A DNA stretch of 64,000 nt, taken from Kofleriaceae bacterium (GTDB lineage Bacteria > Myxococcota_A > Polyangia > Haliangiales > Haliangiaceae). The stretch spans positions 1-64,000 of the forward strand of contig JANXOP010000374.1 of assembly GCA_025357755.1 (NCBI GenBank). Reading direction: 5' to 3'. Made by a program: the position numbers and the translations under genes. A model generated the notes under the pieces. The model ran no database searches and was not told the DNA's origin. It saw only the letters and a program-made list of their open reading frames with translations. Each line of letters starts with the position of its first letter. The stretch's first letter is position 1. Below are positions 1-8,419 of the stretch, one piece after another.

Positions 1-1
1 G

Positions 2-1507
2 GTCGCGATCGTGACCGGCGACGACATCATGGCGCAGCTCGCCGAGCTCCGCGCCGCGGGCACGGTCGATCTCGAGAGCGGGCGTGGTCTACCGGAGCAG
101 GCGCTCTCGGCGAATGCGTACCTCGGTGCGTTTCCGATCGCGCGTGCGCTCGAGCGTGGCGCCGAGATCGTGATCACCGGTCGCTGCGTCGACAGTGCGC
201 TCGCCCTGGGACCCCTGATCGCGAAGTACGGCTGGCAGCGCGACGATCTCGATCAACTCGCGCAAGGCAGCCTCGCGGGCCACATCATCGAGTGCGGCGT
301 GCAGGGCTCCGGCGGTATCACCACTGATTGGCGGCTCGTCGAGCGCGGCTACGCCGAGATGGGCTTCCCGATCGTCGAGGTCGCGGCCGATGGCAGCTTC
401 GAGGTGACGAAGCCGTACGACACCGGCGGCCTGATCTCGCCGGCCACGATCGCCGAGCAGATCGTCTACGAAGTCCACGATCCGGGGCGCTACATGCTGC
501 CCGATGTCGTGTGTGACTTCACGCAGGTCGAGCTCGAGCAGACAGGTCCCGATCGCGTGCGCGTCACGGGTGCACGCGGCCTCGCATCGCCAGCGACCTA
601 CAAGGCGAGCATCACCTACGCCGATGGCTTCCGGCTGCGAACCACGCTCTTGATCATCGGTCACGAGGCGCGCGCGAAGGCCGAGCGGGTCGGCGCGGCC
701 ATCCTCGATCGCGTGCAGCGGGTCAATGTCGCGAAGGGGCTCGGCGCATTTCGCGCGACCTCGATCGAGGCGCTCGGCTCCGAGCGCTACTTCGGCGCGG
801 CGTCGCAGGCGCAGGCCACGCGCGAAGTGGTGCTCGCGATCGGCGCCTCGCACGATCGCGAAGCCGCATTGCAAACGCTCGCTCGCGAGATCGCACCTGC
901 CGCGACGTCGATGGTGCAGAGCATCAGCGGCTTCGCGAGCGGCCGTCCGAACGTGCAACCGGTCGTACGGCTCGCCTCGTGCCTCGTGCCGAAATCTCTT
1001 GTCACGCCGCACGTCACGATCGGCGTGGACCAGCTTGCCGTGCCGCCGGACTCCACCCCCGAGGAGGTGTTGCCCTACCTGTCGCAGGTCGCCGAGGACG
1101 AACCTGCCACGACCGCCACGGGCTCGACCAAGCTCGTCCCGCTGCGCTGGCTCGCACGGGGCCGCAGCGGCGACAAAGGCAACACCGCGAACATCGGCAT
1201 CCTCGCGCGATCGCCCGAGCTCGTGCCGATCCTCCAGGCGCGGCTCACGGCCGAGGTGGTCAAGCAGTTCCTGTCGCACCTCGTGCTCGGGAGCGTGCGG
1301 CGCTATCCGTGGCCCGGCCTCGGCGGCTGGAACTTCGTGTGTGGCGACGCGCTCGGCGGAGGTGGCATCGCATCGCTGCGCATGGATCCACAGGGCAAGG
1401 CGCTCGCGCAGATCCTGCTCGAGCTGCCGATCGCGGTGCCGCTGTCGCTCGCGGTCTCCGATCCCGATCCCGATCCCGATCCCGGTCGCGATCGAGGACG
1501 CACGTGA
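2..1507 (+). CDS. AtuA-family (DUF1446) acyl-CoA/terpene catabolism protein, 5' end outside window
   Basis: The frame is open to the left edge (VAIVTGDD at the first codons), so the N-terminus is missing and about 500 residues are present. The start matches the VTGDD segment of the AtuA/DUF1446 family, and GRCVDSALALGPLI and GVQGSGGITTDW are typical of it. The last 110 residues (RWLARGRSGDKGNTANIGI, then a Gly-rich GDALGGGG stretch) match the AtuA-like ferredoxin-fold C-terminal domain. AtuA is encoded in acyclic terpene (citronellol/geranyl-CoA) and related acyl-CoA degradation clusters; its exact reaction is not settled. The carboxylase remnants and acyl-CoA ligase downstream fit that context. 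The protein ends in an Asp-Pro repeat, and its stop overlaps the GTG of the TetR gene, so the two are probably translationally coupled. Confidence 0.88.
   Translation, partial: VAIVTGDDIMAQLAELRAAGTVDLESGRGLPEQALSANAYLGAFPIARALERGAEIVITGRCVDSALALGPLIAKYGWQRDDLDQLAQGSLAGHIIECGVQGSGGITTDWRLVERGYAEMGFPIVEVAADGSFEVTKPYDTGGLISPATIAEQIVYEVHDPGRYMLPDVVCDFTQVELEQTGPDRVRVTGARGLASPATYKASITYADGFRLRTTLLIIGHEARAKAERVGAAILDRVQRVNVAKGLGAFRATSIEALGSERYFGAASQAQATREVVLAIGASHDREAALQTLAREIAPAATSMVQSISGFASGRPNVQPVVRLASCLVPKSLVTPHVTIGVDQLAVPPDSTPEEVLPYLSQVAEDEPATTATGSTKLVPLRWLARGRSGDKGNTANIGILARSPELVPILQARLTAEVVKQFLSHLVLGSVRRYPWPGLGGWNFVCGDALGGGGIASLRMDPQGKALAQILLELPIAVPLSLAVSDPDPDPDPGRDRGRT
1460..1483 (+). repeat. 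Hexanucleotide tandem repeat (GATCCC x4)
   Basis: Four perfect GATCCC units encode Asp-Pro repeats at the C-terminus of the AtuA-family protein. Because the unit is six bases, expansion or contraction changes the tail length but not the frame. The tail lies outside the conserved domain. Confidence 0.9.
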
Positions 1508-2229
1508 CGCAACCCGCGTATTCGCGCCTGCCGCGCGAGCGCCGCATCGCCGACATCATGAAGGCGGCGCGCGACGTCTTCGACGAGAAAGGCTACGCCG
1601 CCGCGTCGGTCGCCGAGATCGCGGCGCGCGCTGGTGTCGTCGAGGGCAGCGTGTATCGCTACTTCGAGCACAAGCGCGCGCTGCTGGTCGAGGTGGTCGA
1701 GCGCTGGTACGAGGAGCTGCTTTCGGACTACGACGAGCACCTCGTCGCGATCGATGGCACGTGGGACCGCCTGCGCTACCTCGTGTGGCGCCACCTCTCG
1801 ACGATCGAGCGCGAGCCGATGCTCGTGAGGCTGGTCTTCGAAGAGCTCCGGCCCGGCGCGGACTATCGAAAGACCGACGTCTTCCGGCTCGACCGCGCGT
1901 ACACGCAACGCACGCTCGACATCCTGCGCGAGGGGATCACGCGCGGCGAGATCCGCAGCGATGTCTCGCTCGCGGTCGCGCGCGACATGATCTACGGCGG
2001 TGTCGAACACCACACGTGGGCGCACGTGCGTGGTGAGGGCTCGTTCACGGCCGATGTCGTCGCCGATCAGATCATCGAGATCCTGCGCGCGGGGATCAGC
2101 GTGCCCGAAGTCGCGCACCCTGACCTCGCGCAAACCGTCAACAAGTTGCAGCTCGTGGCCGACCGGCTCGAGCGCTCCACTCGCACGGCACCCCATGTTC
2201 CAAAAAGTCCTCGTCGCAAACCGGGGTGA
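1504..2229 (+). CDS. TetR/AcrR-family transcriptional regulator
   Basis: 241 residues from the GTG at 1504, which overlaps the TGA of the preceding gene (GTGA). The N-terminal helix-turn-helix is clear: an IMKAARDVFDEKGY helix, then SVAEIAARAGVVEGSVYRYF, the usual TetR recognition helix ending in a YRYF-type motif, over residues 10-55. The remainder is a helical ligand-binding and dimerisation domain. Position inside a catabolic operon suggests that it senses an acyl-CoA or terpene-derived ligand and represses this operon, but that is inference. Its last 35 nt overlap the start codon of a dead biotin carboxylase gene, so the C-terminal tail may be unchanged from the original overlap. Confidence 0.9.
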   Translation: MTQPAYSRLPRERRIADIMKAARDVFDEKGYAAASVAEIAARAGVVEGSVYRYFEHKRALLVEVVERWYEELLSDYDEHLVAIDGTWDRLRYLVWRHLSTIEREPMLVRLVFEELRPGADYRKTDVFRLDRAYTQRTLDILREGITRGEIRSDVSLAVARDMIYGGVEHHTWAHVRGEGSFTADVVADQIIEILRAGISVPEVAHPDLAQTVNKLQLVADRLERSTRTAPHVPKSPRRKPG

Positions 2230-2275
2230 GATCGCGGTCCGCGTGATCGGCACGTTGCGGTCACTCGGGATCTCA
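2195..2275 (+). pseudogene. Remnant: N-terminus of an acyl-CoA carboxylase biotin-carboxylase subunit
   Basis: From the ATG at 2195 the frame reads MFQKVLVANRGEIAVRVIG followed by TLRSLGI. This is the invariant first 25 or so residues of biotin carboxylase subunits (AccC, methylcrotonyl-, propionyl- or geranyl-CoA carboxylase alpha). Homology stops abruptly near 2275, and the next recognisable sequence belongs to the other subunit, so several kilobases were probably deleted between the two genes. The start overlaps the TetR gene by 35 nt. No functional product is expected. Confidence 0.8.
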
Positions 2276-2280
2276 GGTGT

Positions 2281-2566
2281 TCGCCGCATGCGCGGCGCCT
2301 GGCCGAACCACCCGATCGCCTTGATGGGCGGCGTCCAGGCGGCGAACATCCTCGTCGATGTCAAGCGCCCAGCTCGAGCGCGACGGCGAGGCCGATGTGG
2401 GCGTCCTCACTCGTGTTCGAGAAGAAACACTTGCTGCGTTCCGACCCAGATGAGCGCGTATCATTCCACCTCGGAGCTTTGGGACGATGGCGTGCTAGAT
2501 CCTGCACACACGCGCGATGCACTCGGCATCGCACTCGCCGTCGCACTCGATACGCCGTTCGACGAT
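2281..2566 (+). pseudogene. Remnant: C-terminus of an acyl-CoA carboxylase carboxyltransferase (beta) subunit
   Basis: Three pieces match the end of methylcrotonyl/geranyl-type carboxyltransferase subunits in the right order. RMRGAWPNHPIALMGGVQAA then ILVDVKR reads in one frame (about 2285-2368). AQLERDGEADVGVLTRVREE then TLAAF reads in the +1 frame (2369-2440). SAYHSTSELWDDGVLDPAHT then RDALGIALAVA is back in the first frame (about 2455-2545). One insertion and one compensating deletion therefore lie within it. Joined to the biotin carboxylase start immediately upstream, it is the scar of a deletion through an alpha-beta carboxylase gene pair. Confidence 0.78.
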
Positions 2567-2599
2567 CGAGGCCATGGCGTGTTCAGAATGTGAGGAGTC

Positions 2600-4192
2600 G
2601 TGGGTGATCTAGAGCTCGAGTGGAACCTGATCCATCGCGTCAATGTCGGTGACGCCCTCGCGCGTACGGCGGCCGCGCATCCGCATCAGGAGGCGATCGT
2701 CGACGGTCCGCGTCGCTACTCGTACGCCGATCTCAACGGCTGGGTGAATCGCACCGCCCACGGCCTGTTGAGCCACGGTTACAAGCGCGGTGATGCGCTC
2801 GCCCTCCTGGCCGGGAACTGCGCCGAGTTTCTCGTGACGTACTACGCGTGCGCGCGGATCGGCGTGGTCGTGGTGCCGATCAACCTCGGCTGGCTCGAGG
2901 CCGAGACCAGCTACGTGTTGAAGCACGCGAAGGCACGCGGCATCGTGGTCGAGACCCAGCTGCTCGCGAAGGCACGTGCTGCGCTCGCACACGCGCCTGC
3001 CGTTCGCGACATCTTCGTGGCGCCGGGCACCGAGCCGGAGACACAGCTCGATCCGAACACCGTCATCCGCTTCGAGGCACTGCATGGCAGCTCGCAGGCG
3101 CCGCAGGTCCGGGTCGACGATCGCGATCCGATCACGTACCTCTACACGAGCGGCACGACCGCGGCGCCGAAGGGCGTCGTCGGCAGTCACCTCGCGATCC
3201 ACATCGAGGCGCTCACCGTCGCGATCGATATCGAGCTGCGCCGCAAGGATCGCCTGTTGTGCCTGATGCCGATGTTCCACACGGCGCAGCTCAATGCCTT
3301 CTGTACGCCGGCGGTCACGGTCGGCGCCACGATGGTGCTCCACCGCGGCTTCGACGCCGAGCGCGTGCTCGACGCGGTCGCGCACGAGCGGATCACCGTG
3401 CTGTTCGCGCTACCGGTGATGTACCGCCAGCTCGTCGAGCGGCAGCGCCAGGCTCCGCGCGTCTCGAAGTCGCTGCGCCTCGCGGTCTACGCGATGACAT
3501 CGATGCCAGACGTCGACCTGCGCGCCGCGATGGAGGCGTTCGGTTGCGACTTCGCGCTGATGTTCGGCCAGACCGAGATGAGCCCGGTCGCGACGTTCTT
3601 CCGCCCCGAGCACCAGCTCTCGCACATTGGCGCGGTCGGCACGCCGAGCATCAACGTGCAGGTCGGCATCATGGCCGAGGATGGCACCCTGCTCCCGCCG
3701 AACACGACCGGCGAGATCGTGTATCGCAGCCCGCACGTGACCGAGCGCTACCTCGACGACGAAGTCGCGAGCGCCGCGGCCTTCCGGTTCGGTTGGTTTC
3801 ATTCCGGAGATACCGGGCGGCTCGCCGATGACGGCATGCTGTGGTTCGAAGATCGCTCGAAGGACGTGATCAAATCGGGCGACGAGAACGTCGCCTCGAT
3901 CGAGGTCGAGAAACAGGTCTACGAGGTCGCACCCGACATCGCGCACGCGGTCGTGATCGGCCTGCCCCACCCGCACTGGATCGAAGCGGTCACCGTGATC
4001 GCGGTCGCCAAGCCGGGCACCACGATCGATCCCGAAGCGGTGATCGCGGCGATCAGGAAGAAGCTCGCTCCGTTCAAGGTACCGAAGGCCGTGATCGTCG
4101 TCGAGGCGATGCCGATGACGTCGACTGGGAAGATCCAGAAGCACGTGCTCCGCCAGCGCTATGCGAACCACTACGACGGCTCCGATCGGTGA
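2600..4192 (+). CDS. AMP-forming acyl-CoA synthetase (acyl-CoA ligase)
   Basis: 530 residues, the usual length of class I adenylate-forming ligases. Visible motifs are the P-loop YTSGTTAAPKGVV near residue 182, the A5-type FGQTEMSP, the A7-type GWFHSGDTGRLADDG, the hinge region DRSKDVIKSGDENV, and the C-terminal SSTGK-like TSTGKIQKHVLR carrying the adenylation lysine. It activates a carboxylic acid to its acyl-CoA with ATP; chain-length preference cannot be read. The GTG at 2600 has AGGAG only 2 nt upstream, so initiation may be weak. It sits behind the carboxylase scar and probably belonged to the same acid or terpene degradation operon. Confidence 0.92.
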   Translation: MGDLELEWNLIHRVNVGDALARTAAAHPHQEAIVDGPRRYSYADLNGWVNRTAHGLLSHGYKRGDALALLAGNCAEFLVTYYACARIGVVVVPINLGWLEAETSYVLKHAKARGIVVETQLLAKARAALAHAPAVRDIFVAPGTEPETQLDPNTVIRFEALHGSSQAPQVRVDDRDPITYLYTSGTTAAPKGVVGSHLAIHIEALTVAIDIELRRKDRLLCLMPMFHTAQLNAFCTPAVTVGATMVLHRGFDAERVLDAVAHERITVLFALPVMYRQLVERQRQAPRVSKSLRLAVYAMTSMPDVDLRAAMEAFGCDFALMFGQTEMSPVATFFRPEHQLSHIGAVGTPSINVQVGIMAEDGTLLPPNTTGEIVYRSPHVTERYLDDEVASAAAFRFGWFHSGDTGRLADDGMLWFEDRSKDVIKSGDENVASIEVEKQVYEVAPDIAHAVVIGLPHPHWIEAVTVIAVAKPGTTIDPEAVIAAIRKKLAPFKVPKAVIVVEAMPMTSTGKIQKHVLRQRYANHYDGSDR

Positions 4193-4335
4193 CCGCAGCG
4201 CTCTCCTCCAAGATCCGCGCGCACGCCCACGACGACCACGACGACGAACGCGGCTGACTCGCTTTCTCGTCGAGTTCTCGGTGCATTTGCTACACTCGCA
4301 GGGATGGCGGCACCCCGCACTCAGCTTGCTACCGC

Positions 4336-4596
4336 GGCGGGCGATGGCCCGGAGGTTAGTGGCTCGCGACCGAAGCCGAAACCGAATACGAACCACACGA
4401 GGTCTTCCTCCTCGACGTCGCGGGATGGCGCCGCGATCGAGTGGTCGAACGTCCGACAGGGAAGCCGGTTCGCATCGTTCCCGACTGGGCATGCGAGTTG
4501 CTCTCGCCGTCGAACATGAAACGCGACAGGGTCGACAAGTTCAACGTCCTGCAGCGCCATGCTGCAACCCTCTTCGGTGCCGAGGATGAAGAGTAG
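4336..4596 (+). pseudogene. Degenerate Uma2-family (DUF820) endonuclease gene
   Basis: One frame reads GGRWPGG, then TAG (4357-4359), then WLATEAETEYEPHEVFLLD, VAGWRRDRVVERPTGKPVRI and VPDWACELLSPSNMKRDRVD, ending at TAG 4594-4596. This follows the Uma2 core order, GPGGWW...P-D-x-AGWRR...PDWVCEVLSPST, so the gene carries a nonsense codon and is truncated after the core Asp/Glu region. Uma2 proteins are PD-(D/E)XK-like and often occur in many copies. I recognise nothing in 4193-4335, between the acyl-CoA ligase and the remnant. Confidence 0.72.
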
Positions 4597-4650
4597 CTGC
4601 CTAGCCGATCGGCGGGTGCGACGGGTCGAACCAGTGCTTACAACGATCTC

Positions 4651-5166
4651 GTGGCTAACCGAATGGATCCCAGCCGAGCGCAGATCGAGCGTCGGCTGCT
4701 CGATTTCGCATACACGACCGACGCGAAGATCACGGTGCCGGCCCTCGCCTACTTCGCACCGTGCACGATCGCCGAAGCGGCCGCCGTGCTCGACGAGCTC
4801 ACGTCACACGAGCGCCTGACGATGGACGTCGAAGACGACGGCACGATCGTCTATCAACTGCTCGGTCGCCAGCGGCTCGCGGACGCACCGGCTGCTCCGC
4901 CGCCGCGCGCGGTCTCTCTCGTCCCGATCTCGCACGCGCGCCGTGAAGCGAGCCCGCTTGCCGCGGCCATGCTGAGCGTGATGGTTCCCGGCGCGGGTCA
5001 CCTCTACGCCGGCCGGATCCTCGCGGCGATCATGTGGTTCGTGGTGGTCACCGCCGGCTACGCGCTGGTCCTGCCGGGCCTGGTGTTCCACCTGTTCAAC
5101 ATCATGTCGGCCGCGGCCAGCGCGCAACGCCTCAATGCCAGCTCCCGGATGATGCTCGCGGCGTAA
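4651..5166 (+). CDS. Small membrane protein with N-terminal winged-helix-like region
   Basis: 171 residues from GTG 4651 (the ATG at 4663 is an alternative). Residues 5-70 look like a small helical or winged-helix domain (IERRLLDFAYTTDAKITVPA and so on), followed by a Pro/Ala linker. A C-terminal hairpin of two membrane segments (AAMLSVMVPGAGHLYAGRIL, then MWFVVVTAGYALVLPGLVF) includes the PGAGHLYAGR turn seen in TM2-like proteins. I do not know its function. It lies alone between the Uma2 remnant and the aminopeptidase, on the same strand. Confidence 0.7.
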   Translation: MANRMDPSRAQIERRLLDFAYTTDAKITVPALAYFAPCTIAEAAAVLDELTSHERLTMDVEDDGTIVYQLLGRQRLADAPAAPPPRAVSLVPISHARREASPLAAAMLSVMVPGAGHLYAGRILAAIMWFVVVTAGYALVLPGLVFHLFNIMSAAASAQRLNASSRMMLAA

Positions 5167-5201
5167 CTAACCGCCGCCGAGGCGCCTGCTACACTGCAGG
5201 T

Positions 5202-6473
5202 GTGCGGAGCACCCTACTTTCACTCCTGATCGCGACCTCGGCGTCGGCCGGTACCTACGTCACCATCGGGACCGATGCGCTGCCGTCCGCCATGACGGTC
5301 GCGCGCCACGATCACTCCGCGCTGCACATCCTCGCCGCGCACGACGACGTCGCGGTGCTCGAGGTCCCGGACGACGAGCTCGCCCCGCTGTCTGACACGA
5401 TGCATACCCAGTTTCATCGCTGCGGTGGTTTCATGGCACACGCGTCGCTAGCCGATGCGCTCGCCGCGCCGATTCCGGAACAGAAGATCGCGTACACGCT
5501 CGATCATGCCGCTGCGGTCGAGACCGTCCTCCGCTCGCTCGACGAGCAGCGGCTCGCGACCTCGATCCGCGAGCTCTCGGCGATGCCGAATCGGTTCTAC
5601 AAATCGGCCGCAGGTGCCGAGGCTTCGACCTGGCTCGCCGAGCGCTGGCGCAGCTTCGCGACGCGTCCCGGCATCACGATCCAGCTCGTCGATCACGGCT
5701 ATCCCCAGAAGTCCGTCGTGATGACGATTCCCGGCACCACGCGTGCGCGGGAGGTGGTCGTGATCGGTGGTCACCTCGATTCGATCGCGATGGGTGGCCT
5801 GTCGTCGAACGCGCCTGGCGCCGATGACGACGCGTCCGGCATCGCCACGCTCACCGAGATCGCGCGCGGCTTGCTCGCCGCCGACTATCGGCCAGACCGT
5901 ACGATCGTGTTCGTCGCGTACGAGGCCGAGGAGATCGGCCTGCTCGGCTCGCAGGCGATCGTGCGCGACTTCCAGCGCGCGAACACGAACGTTGTCGGTG
6001 CGCTCCAGCTCGACATGACGAACTTCAAGGGCTCCGATAAAGATATCTGGCTGATGAAGGACTTCACGAGCCCGGGCCAGAACACGTTCCTCGGCACGCT
6101 GATCGACACCTACGTCGGCGCGACGTGGGGGACCGATGCGTGCGGCTATGCATGCTCGGATCACGCGTCGTGGTATCGAGCAGGCGTGCCAGTGTCGATG
6201 CCGTTCGAGTCGCGGATGGCGCAGCGCAACCAGAAGATCCACAGCGCGAAGGACACGCTCGCGCAGAGCAACAACGAAGCGACCCACGCGCTGAAGTTCG
6301 CGAAGCTCGGCGCGGCGTACGCGATCGAGATGGCGAAGGGCGAGCTCGGCGAGCGCTCCGAATCGATGACGCCGGTCACGCCCGAAAAAGCCGACAGCTC
6401 CCATCTCTGGGAGCTGTTTGCACTTGCCGGTATCGCGATCGGATCGATCGCGATGTCGCGTCGCTATCCCTAG
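5202..6473 (+). CDS. Secreted M28-family zinc aminopeptidase (leucyl aminopeptidase-like)
   Basis: 423 residues from the GTG at 5202, chosen because it gives a clean signal peptide ([17 protein letters not shown]). The M28 metal and catalytic set is complete: GGHLDSIA (His, about 189), PGADDDASG (bridging Asp, about 208), [10 protein letters not shown] (general base and ligand Glu, about 241), LQLDMTN (Asp, about 269) and [13 protein letters not shown] (His, about 319). Resemblance is closest to Vibrio-type bacterial leucyl aminopeptidases, which release hydrophobic N-terminal residues outside the cell. The C-terminus ends in a hydrophobic stretch followed by RRYP, a possible membrane tail without the Cys of MYXO-CTERM. 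Its TAG overlaps the stop of the convergent metallopeptidase (CTAG, 6470-6473). Confidence 0.9.
   Translation: MRSTLLSLLIATSASAGTYVTIGTDALPSAMTVARHDHSALHILAAHDDVAVLEVPDDELAPLSDTMHTQFHRCGGFMAHASLADALAAPIPEQKIAYTLDHAAAVETVLRSLDEQRLATSIRELSAMPNRFYKSAAGAEASTWLAERWRSFATRPGITIQLVDHGYPQKSVVMTIPGTTRAREVVVIGGHLDSIAMGGLSSNAPGADDDASGIATLTEIARGLLAADYRPDRTIVFVAYEAEEIGLLGSQAIVRDFQRANTNVVGALQLDMTNFKGSDKDIWLMKDFTSPGQNTFLGTLIDTYVGATWGTDACGYACSDHASWYRAGVPVSMPFESRMAQRNQKIHSAKDTLAQSNNEATHALKFAKLGAAYAIEMAKGELGERSESMTPVTPEKADSSHLWELFALAGIAIGSIAMSRRYP
6385..6417 (-). terminator. Intrinsic terminator for the minus-strand M43 gene, inside the convergent CDS
   Basis: A perfect 10-bp inverted repeat (ACAGCTCCCA / TGGGAGCTGT, 6394-6403 and 6408-6417) with a 4-nt loop. 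Read on the minus strand it is followed after four bases by TTTTT (6385-6389). It lies about 50 nt past the stop of the M43 gene and within the last codons of the aminopeptidase gene. Confidence 0.6.
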
Positions 6474-7375
6474 CGGTACGTCGCGAACTGGCTCGCCATG
6501 CGCGCGCCCTGGCCAGCGGTGAACTTGTTCATGCACGAGTCGTCGACGTAATCCATGAAGTTAGTGATCGGGTCGACACCCGGATACTTCGAGCCGGTGC
6601 ACGTATCGCGACCCGTCGGGCAACCGAACGCCGCGGTCTTTTCGGCCGCGGTGTCGCTGACGTAGTCACCCTTGGTCGCCGAGCAGCCTCCCTGGAACGT
6701 GTGATACAGGCCCATCCAGTGGCCGATTTCGTGGGTCGCCGTGTCGCCGAGGTTGTATGGCGCCGCGGAACCGCCTGGTAGAGAGTCGAACAGCACGACC
6801 ACGCCGTCGAGCTTCGGCGAGCCGGCATAGTCGGCCGGGAACGTCGCCCAGCCGAGGAGGCCCTGGCCCATGTTGTTCGTGTAGAGGTTGAGGTCCGCCG
6901 CGCCGCCGATACGGAGAGCGGTCTTCATGTTGGTTTCGGCGGAGGTGCTCGGAGTCGCCGAGTAGTACGAATCGTTGTTCGTGTCGTCGGTGCTCGCGAG
7001 GGTGAACGCGAAGCCCTGCGCGCCGTAGGCGGCATTGAGCACCAAAAGCTGATTCGTGATCTGCGTGGTCGTCACCGCGCCGCCGGTGCCGTTGCTCGCG
7101 TGGATGCGATGGACGTGGACCTTGATCGGAGCGACGGCGTACGCGACGTCCTCGGGCTGGTTCGCGAGGAACGCGGAGACCTCGTTCTCGATCTCGGCCT
7201 TGCGCGCTTCGCTCGGCTCGACGGTCTGGCAACCGCGTTGTGCGGTCGCGGAGCCGGGCTCCTGGACGCCACCTTGCTCGGTCGAGCTCAGCGTCGAGTT
7301 GTCGTCTTCACCATCGGCACAACCGACGATCGCGACGGCGAGCAGGGAACCGAGCAGGAGCTTGCGACTGGTCAT
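6470..7375 (-). CDS. M43-family (pappalysin/cytophagalysin-like) metallopeptidase lipoprotein
   Basis: 301 residues. The ATG at 7375 is chosen because it begins a lipoprotein signal, [20 protein letters not shown], with a lipobox at VGC. The zinc motif [15 protein letters not shown] (HExxHxxGxxH, near residue 217) and a downstream Met-turn ([14 protein letters not shown]) define the M43 fold. Upstream codons in frame add no signal-like sequence. Family members cleave secreted protein substrates; here the enzyme should be tethered to a membrane or released outside. It converges on the M28 aminopeptidase with a 4-nt stop overlap, so two extracellular peptidases lie tail to tail. Confidence 0.9.
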   Translation of the reverse strand: MTSRKLLLGSLLAVAIVGCADGEDDNSTLSSTEQGGVQEPGSATAQRGCQTVEPSEARKAEIENEVSAFLANQPEDVAYAVAPIKVHVHRIHASNGTGGAVTTTQITNQLLVLNAAYGAQGFAFTLASTDDTNNDSYYSATPSTSAETNMKTALRIGGAADLNLYTNNMGQGLLGWATFPADYAGSPKLDGVVVLFDSLPGGSAAPYNLGDTATHEIGHWMGLYHTFQGGCSATKGDYVSDTAAEKTAAFGCPTGRDTCTGSKYPGVDPITNFMDYVDDSCMNKFTAGQGARMASQFATYR

Positions 7376-7510
7376 GGCTGGACGGTAGGTGTCGCACTCT
7401 GCGCTGGCGACATTTGCACCGCGCGAGGCGCTGCCGGCCGCTAACACGCATACGTTGTGCGCGACGGTGTGAACGTGTAGGCAGCGGTGAGAAATCCACC
7501 CGCACCGATG

Positions 7511-7522
7511 GGCGTTAACGCC
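7511..7522. promoter_or_regulatory. 12-bp perfect palindrome GGCGTTAACGCC
   Basis: It lies in the 214-bp gap upstream of the M43 gene and is flanked by AT-rich ACAATATTTCTAAT. It looks like an operator half-site pair, but no regulator is indicated. The inner CGTTAACGCC also occurs beside the palindromes at 44936 and 45134. Confidence 0.35.
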
Positions 7523-7589
7523 ACAATATTTCTAATCGTGACCGCGTAACTGAACGGAACTGCGCAACTGGTGCAGAGGTGTGAACGGC

Positions 7590-8414
7590 CTAAACAACAA
7601 CCGCTGACAGCGGCGCCGCCAGCGCATCCGAGTAGACGGTTCGCAGCTCGACGATCCCGGGATGCGGAACTCCCCGGCCTTCACGCGTGCCGAGCCCGAT
7701 CGTTGCCCCGATCGAAAATTTCTGATCGAGGTACATCGCGAGCTCCGGGCGCGACACCGCGCGCGGAGCGATCAAGTGGCGAATCCCGGTGAGCTCTGTC
7801 GCGGCGAGTTGCCACACGCGCTCCGCGGCCTCGTCGGCCCACAGCACGCAGCGCGATTCATCGGCGATCACGGTCATCGGCAAACCGCGCGCATGGCGAT
7901 ACCGCAACCAATCGAGGTGACCGTTGCGGCCCGTCGCCGAAGGTCCGATCCACGGCCCGCTGCGCACGACCAACGTGTTCGGGCGCGCGAGCATCAACTG
8001 CTCGGCCGCGACACGCGTGTGGCCGTACACGCTCAGCGGATCGGTCGGCGAGGTCTCGTCGTACGGACCCGTGTCGCCGCTGAACACGTGATCGCTCGAG
8101 CAGTAGACGATGCGGCACGCGGCCGGCGCGTGCGCGAGTAGCACGCGCATCGCTTCGACATTCACGGTCCAGGCAAACTCCGGAGACGTCTCGCAGTTCT
8201 CGACATCGCAGACGCCCGCGCACTGCACGATCAGCGCGGGCTGGATCCTGTCGAATAGCTCCGCGACTGCGGGCTCGTCATCGAGATCGATCGCGCCCGC
8301 AATCCCCGGTGGTGGGCGTCGCGTCTTCTCGTTGACGTAGGCGGCAATCCCGGGCCGCGCGCGAAAGAGCGAGTAGCCGAGCATCGAGCTCGCACCGAAT
8401 AGGATCGCCTTCAC
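7590..8414 (-). CDS. RmlD-like NAD(P)-dependent sugar-nucleotide reductase (extended SDR)
   Basis: 274 residues. The N-terminal Rossmann motif is GASSMLGYSL; CAGVCDVENCE, YCSSDHVFSGD and YGHTRVAAEQLML follow in the order seen in dTDP-4-dehydrorhamnose reductases. The usual active-site YxxxK is YxxxR here (YGHTR), a substitution that could weaken catalysis or mark a sub-family. No other rhamnose-pathway gene (rmlA, rmlB or rmlC) is nearby, so the substrate is uncertain. It lies 5 nt from the stop side of the upstream glutaredoxin gene, probably in one transcript with it. Confidence 0.8.
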   Translation of the reverse strand: MKAILFGASSMLGYSLFRARPGIAAYVNEKTRRPPPGIAGAIDLDDEPAVAELFDRIQPALIVQCAGVCDVENCETSPEFAWTVNVEAMRVLLAHAPAACRIVYCSSDHVFSGDTGPYDETSPTDPLSVYGHTRVAAEQLMLARPNTLVVRSGPWIGPSATGRNGHLDWLRYRHARGLPMTVIADESRCVLWADEAAERVWQLAATELTGIRHLIAPRAVSRPELAMYLDQKFSIGATIGLGTREGRGVPHPGIVELRTVYSDALAAPLSAVVV

Positions 8415-8419
8415 GCAGC

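Noticed and set aside
2000-2593. One open frame through the carboxylase scar that could be a gene
   Set aside because: It joins the out-of-frame end of TetR to two unrelated carboxylase fragments with an internal frameshift; it looks like a remnant, not a protein.
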